From an uncultured Bacilli bacterium (GTDB lineage: Bacteria > Bacillota_I > Bacilli_A > RF39 > UBA660): DNA of 6,564 bases. Position numbers and translations under genes: made by a program. Of this stretch, positions 6,555-6,564 are shown one piece after another. Position 1 is the stretch's first letter; each line of letters opens with the position of its first letter. The DNA lies in contig CANRDR010000088.1 in NCBI GenBank assembly GCA_947629425.1, forward strand, positions 1 to 6,564, written 5' to 3'. The notes below the pieces were generated by a model. It searched no databases and was not told where the DNA came from. It worked only from the letters and a program-made list of their open reading frames with translations.

Positions 6555-6564
6555 TTAATACCTC
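4898..6564. mobile_element. End of a serine-recombinase integrative element, continuing beyond the window
   Basis: Everything upstream of the presumed junction, as far as visible, is the recombinase gene and its ribosome-binding site, so this is only one edge of the element. Cargo, size and type (prophage, conjugative or mobilizable element) cannot be told. A 60-base sample inside the recombinase (6001-6060) has about 35% G+C, against about 17% for a sample in the operon (3361-3420). This is a small hand count but agrees with a foreign origin. The left boundary is approximate. Confidence 0.5.
6560..6564 (-). promoter_or_regulatory. Shine-Dalgarno site of the recombinase gene
   Basis: GAGGT on the minus strand lies five bases before the ATG at 6554 and is cut by the window edge. 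A TAA in frame directly before the ATG shows that the reading frame cannot begin further upstream, so this start is well fixed. Confidence 0.7.

Overview
This window comes from an AT-rich, low-GC Gram-positive bacterium. A class A penicillin-binding protein shows that it makes peptidoglycan, so it is not a wall-less mycoplasma. TGG encodes Trp and TGA ends two genes, which fits the standard bacterial code. The protein style resembles uncultured gut Bacilli/Clostridia-type lineages (the RF39-like or Erysipelotrichia-related sort). That placement is an impression from composition and gene content, not a classification.

Layout. Bases 1-1401 (+) carry the 3' two-thirds or less of a bifunctional PBP1A-type gene: the end of the transpeptidase domain with its KTGT motif, then a fibronectin-III-like domain and a second beta-rich C-terminal domain. 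A hairpin at about 1409-1450 separates it from a convergent minus-strand operon. Read in its own direction, the operon is rbgA (4768-3917), an unrecognised 197-aa gene (3915-3322), rnhB (3329-2718), ftsY (2716-1745) and ylxM (1745-1455). All junctions are overlaps or one-base gaps, so it is one translationally coupled unit. It links 50S ribosome assembly (RbgA), ribonucleotide removal/R-loop control (RNase HII) and co-translational membrane targeting (FtsY, YlxM).

Upstream of rbgA lies a large serine recombinase gene (6554-4845, minus). Its 3' end overlaps, in another frame, a 30-37 codon Lys/Glu-rich reading frame that ends three bases before an ATG just upstream of the chosen rbgA start. 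The simplest reading is that an integrative element has inserted in the 3' part of the gene that normally precedes rbgA. In Bacillus-type order that gene is rplS, but its identity is not shown here. The recombinase then sits at the element end facing the operon, and the tail of the disrupted gene is left behind. There is no terminator or convincing promoter between recombinase and rbgA, so the operon may now depend on transcription from the element.

No CRISPR array, tRNA, rRNA, riboswitch or insertion-sequence inverted repeat was seen. There is no gene-free stretch above 300 bases. The most unusual items are the recombinase/operon junction and the unrecognised gene between rbgA and rnhB. The rest is conserved housekeeping content in a slightly unusual arrangement.
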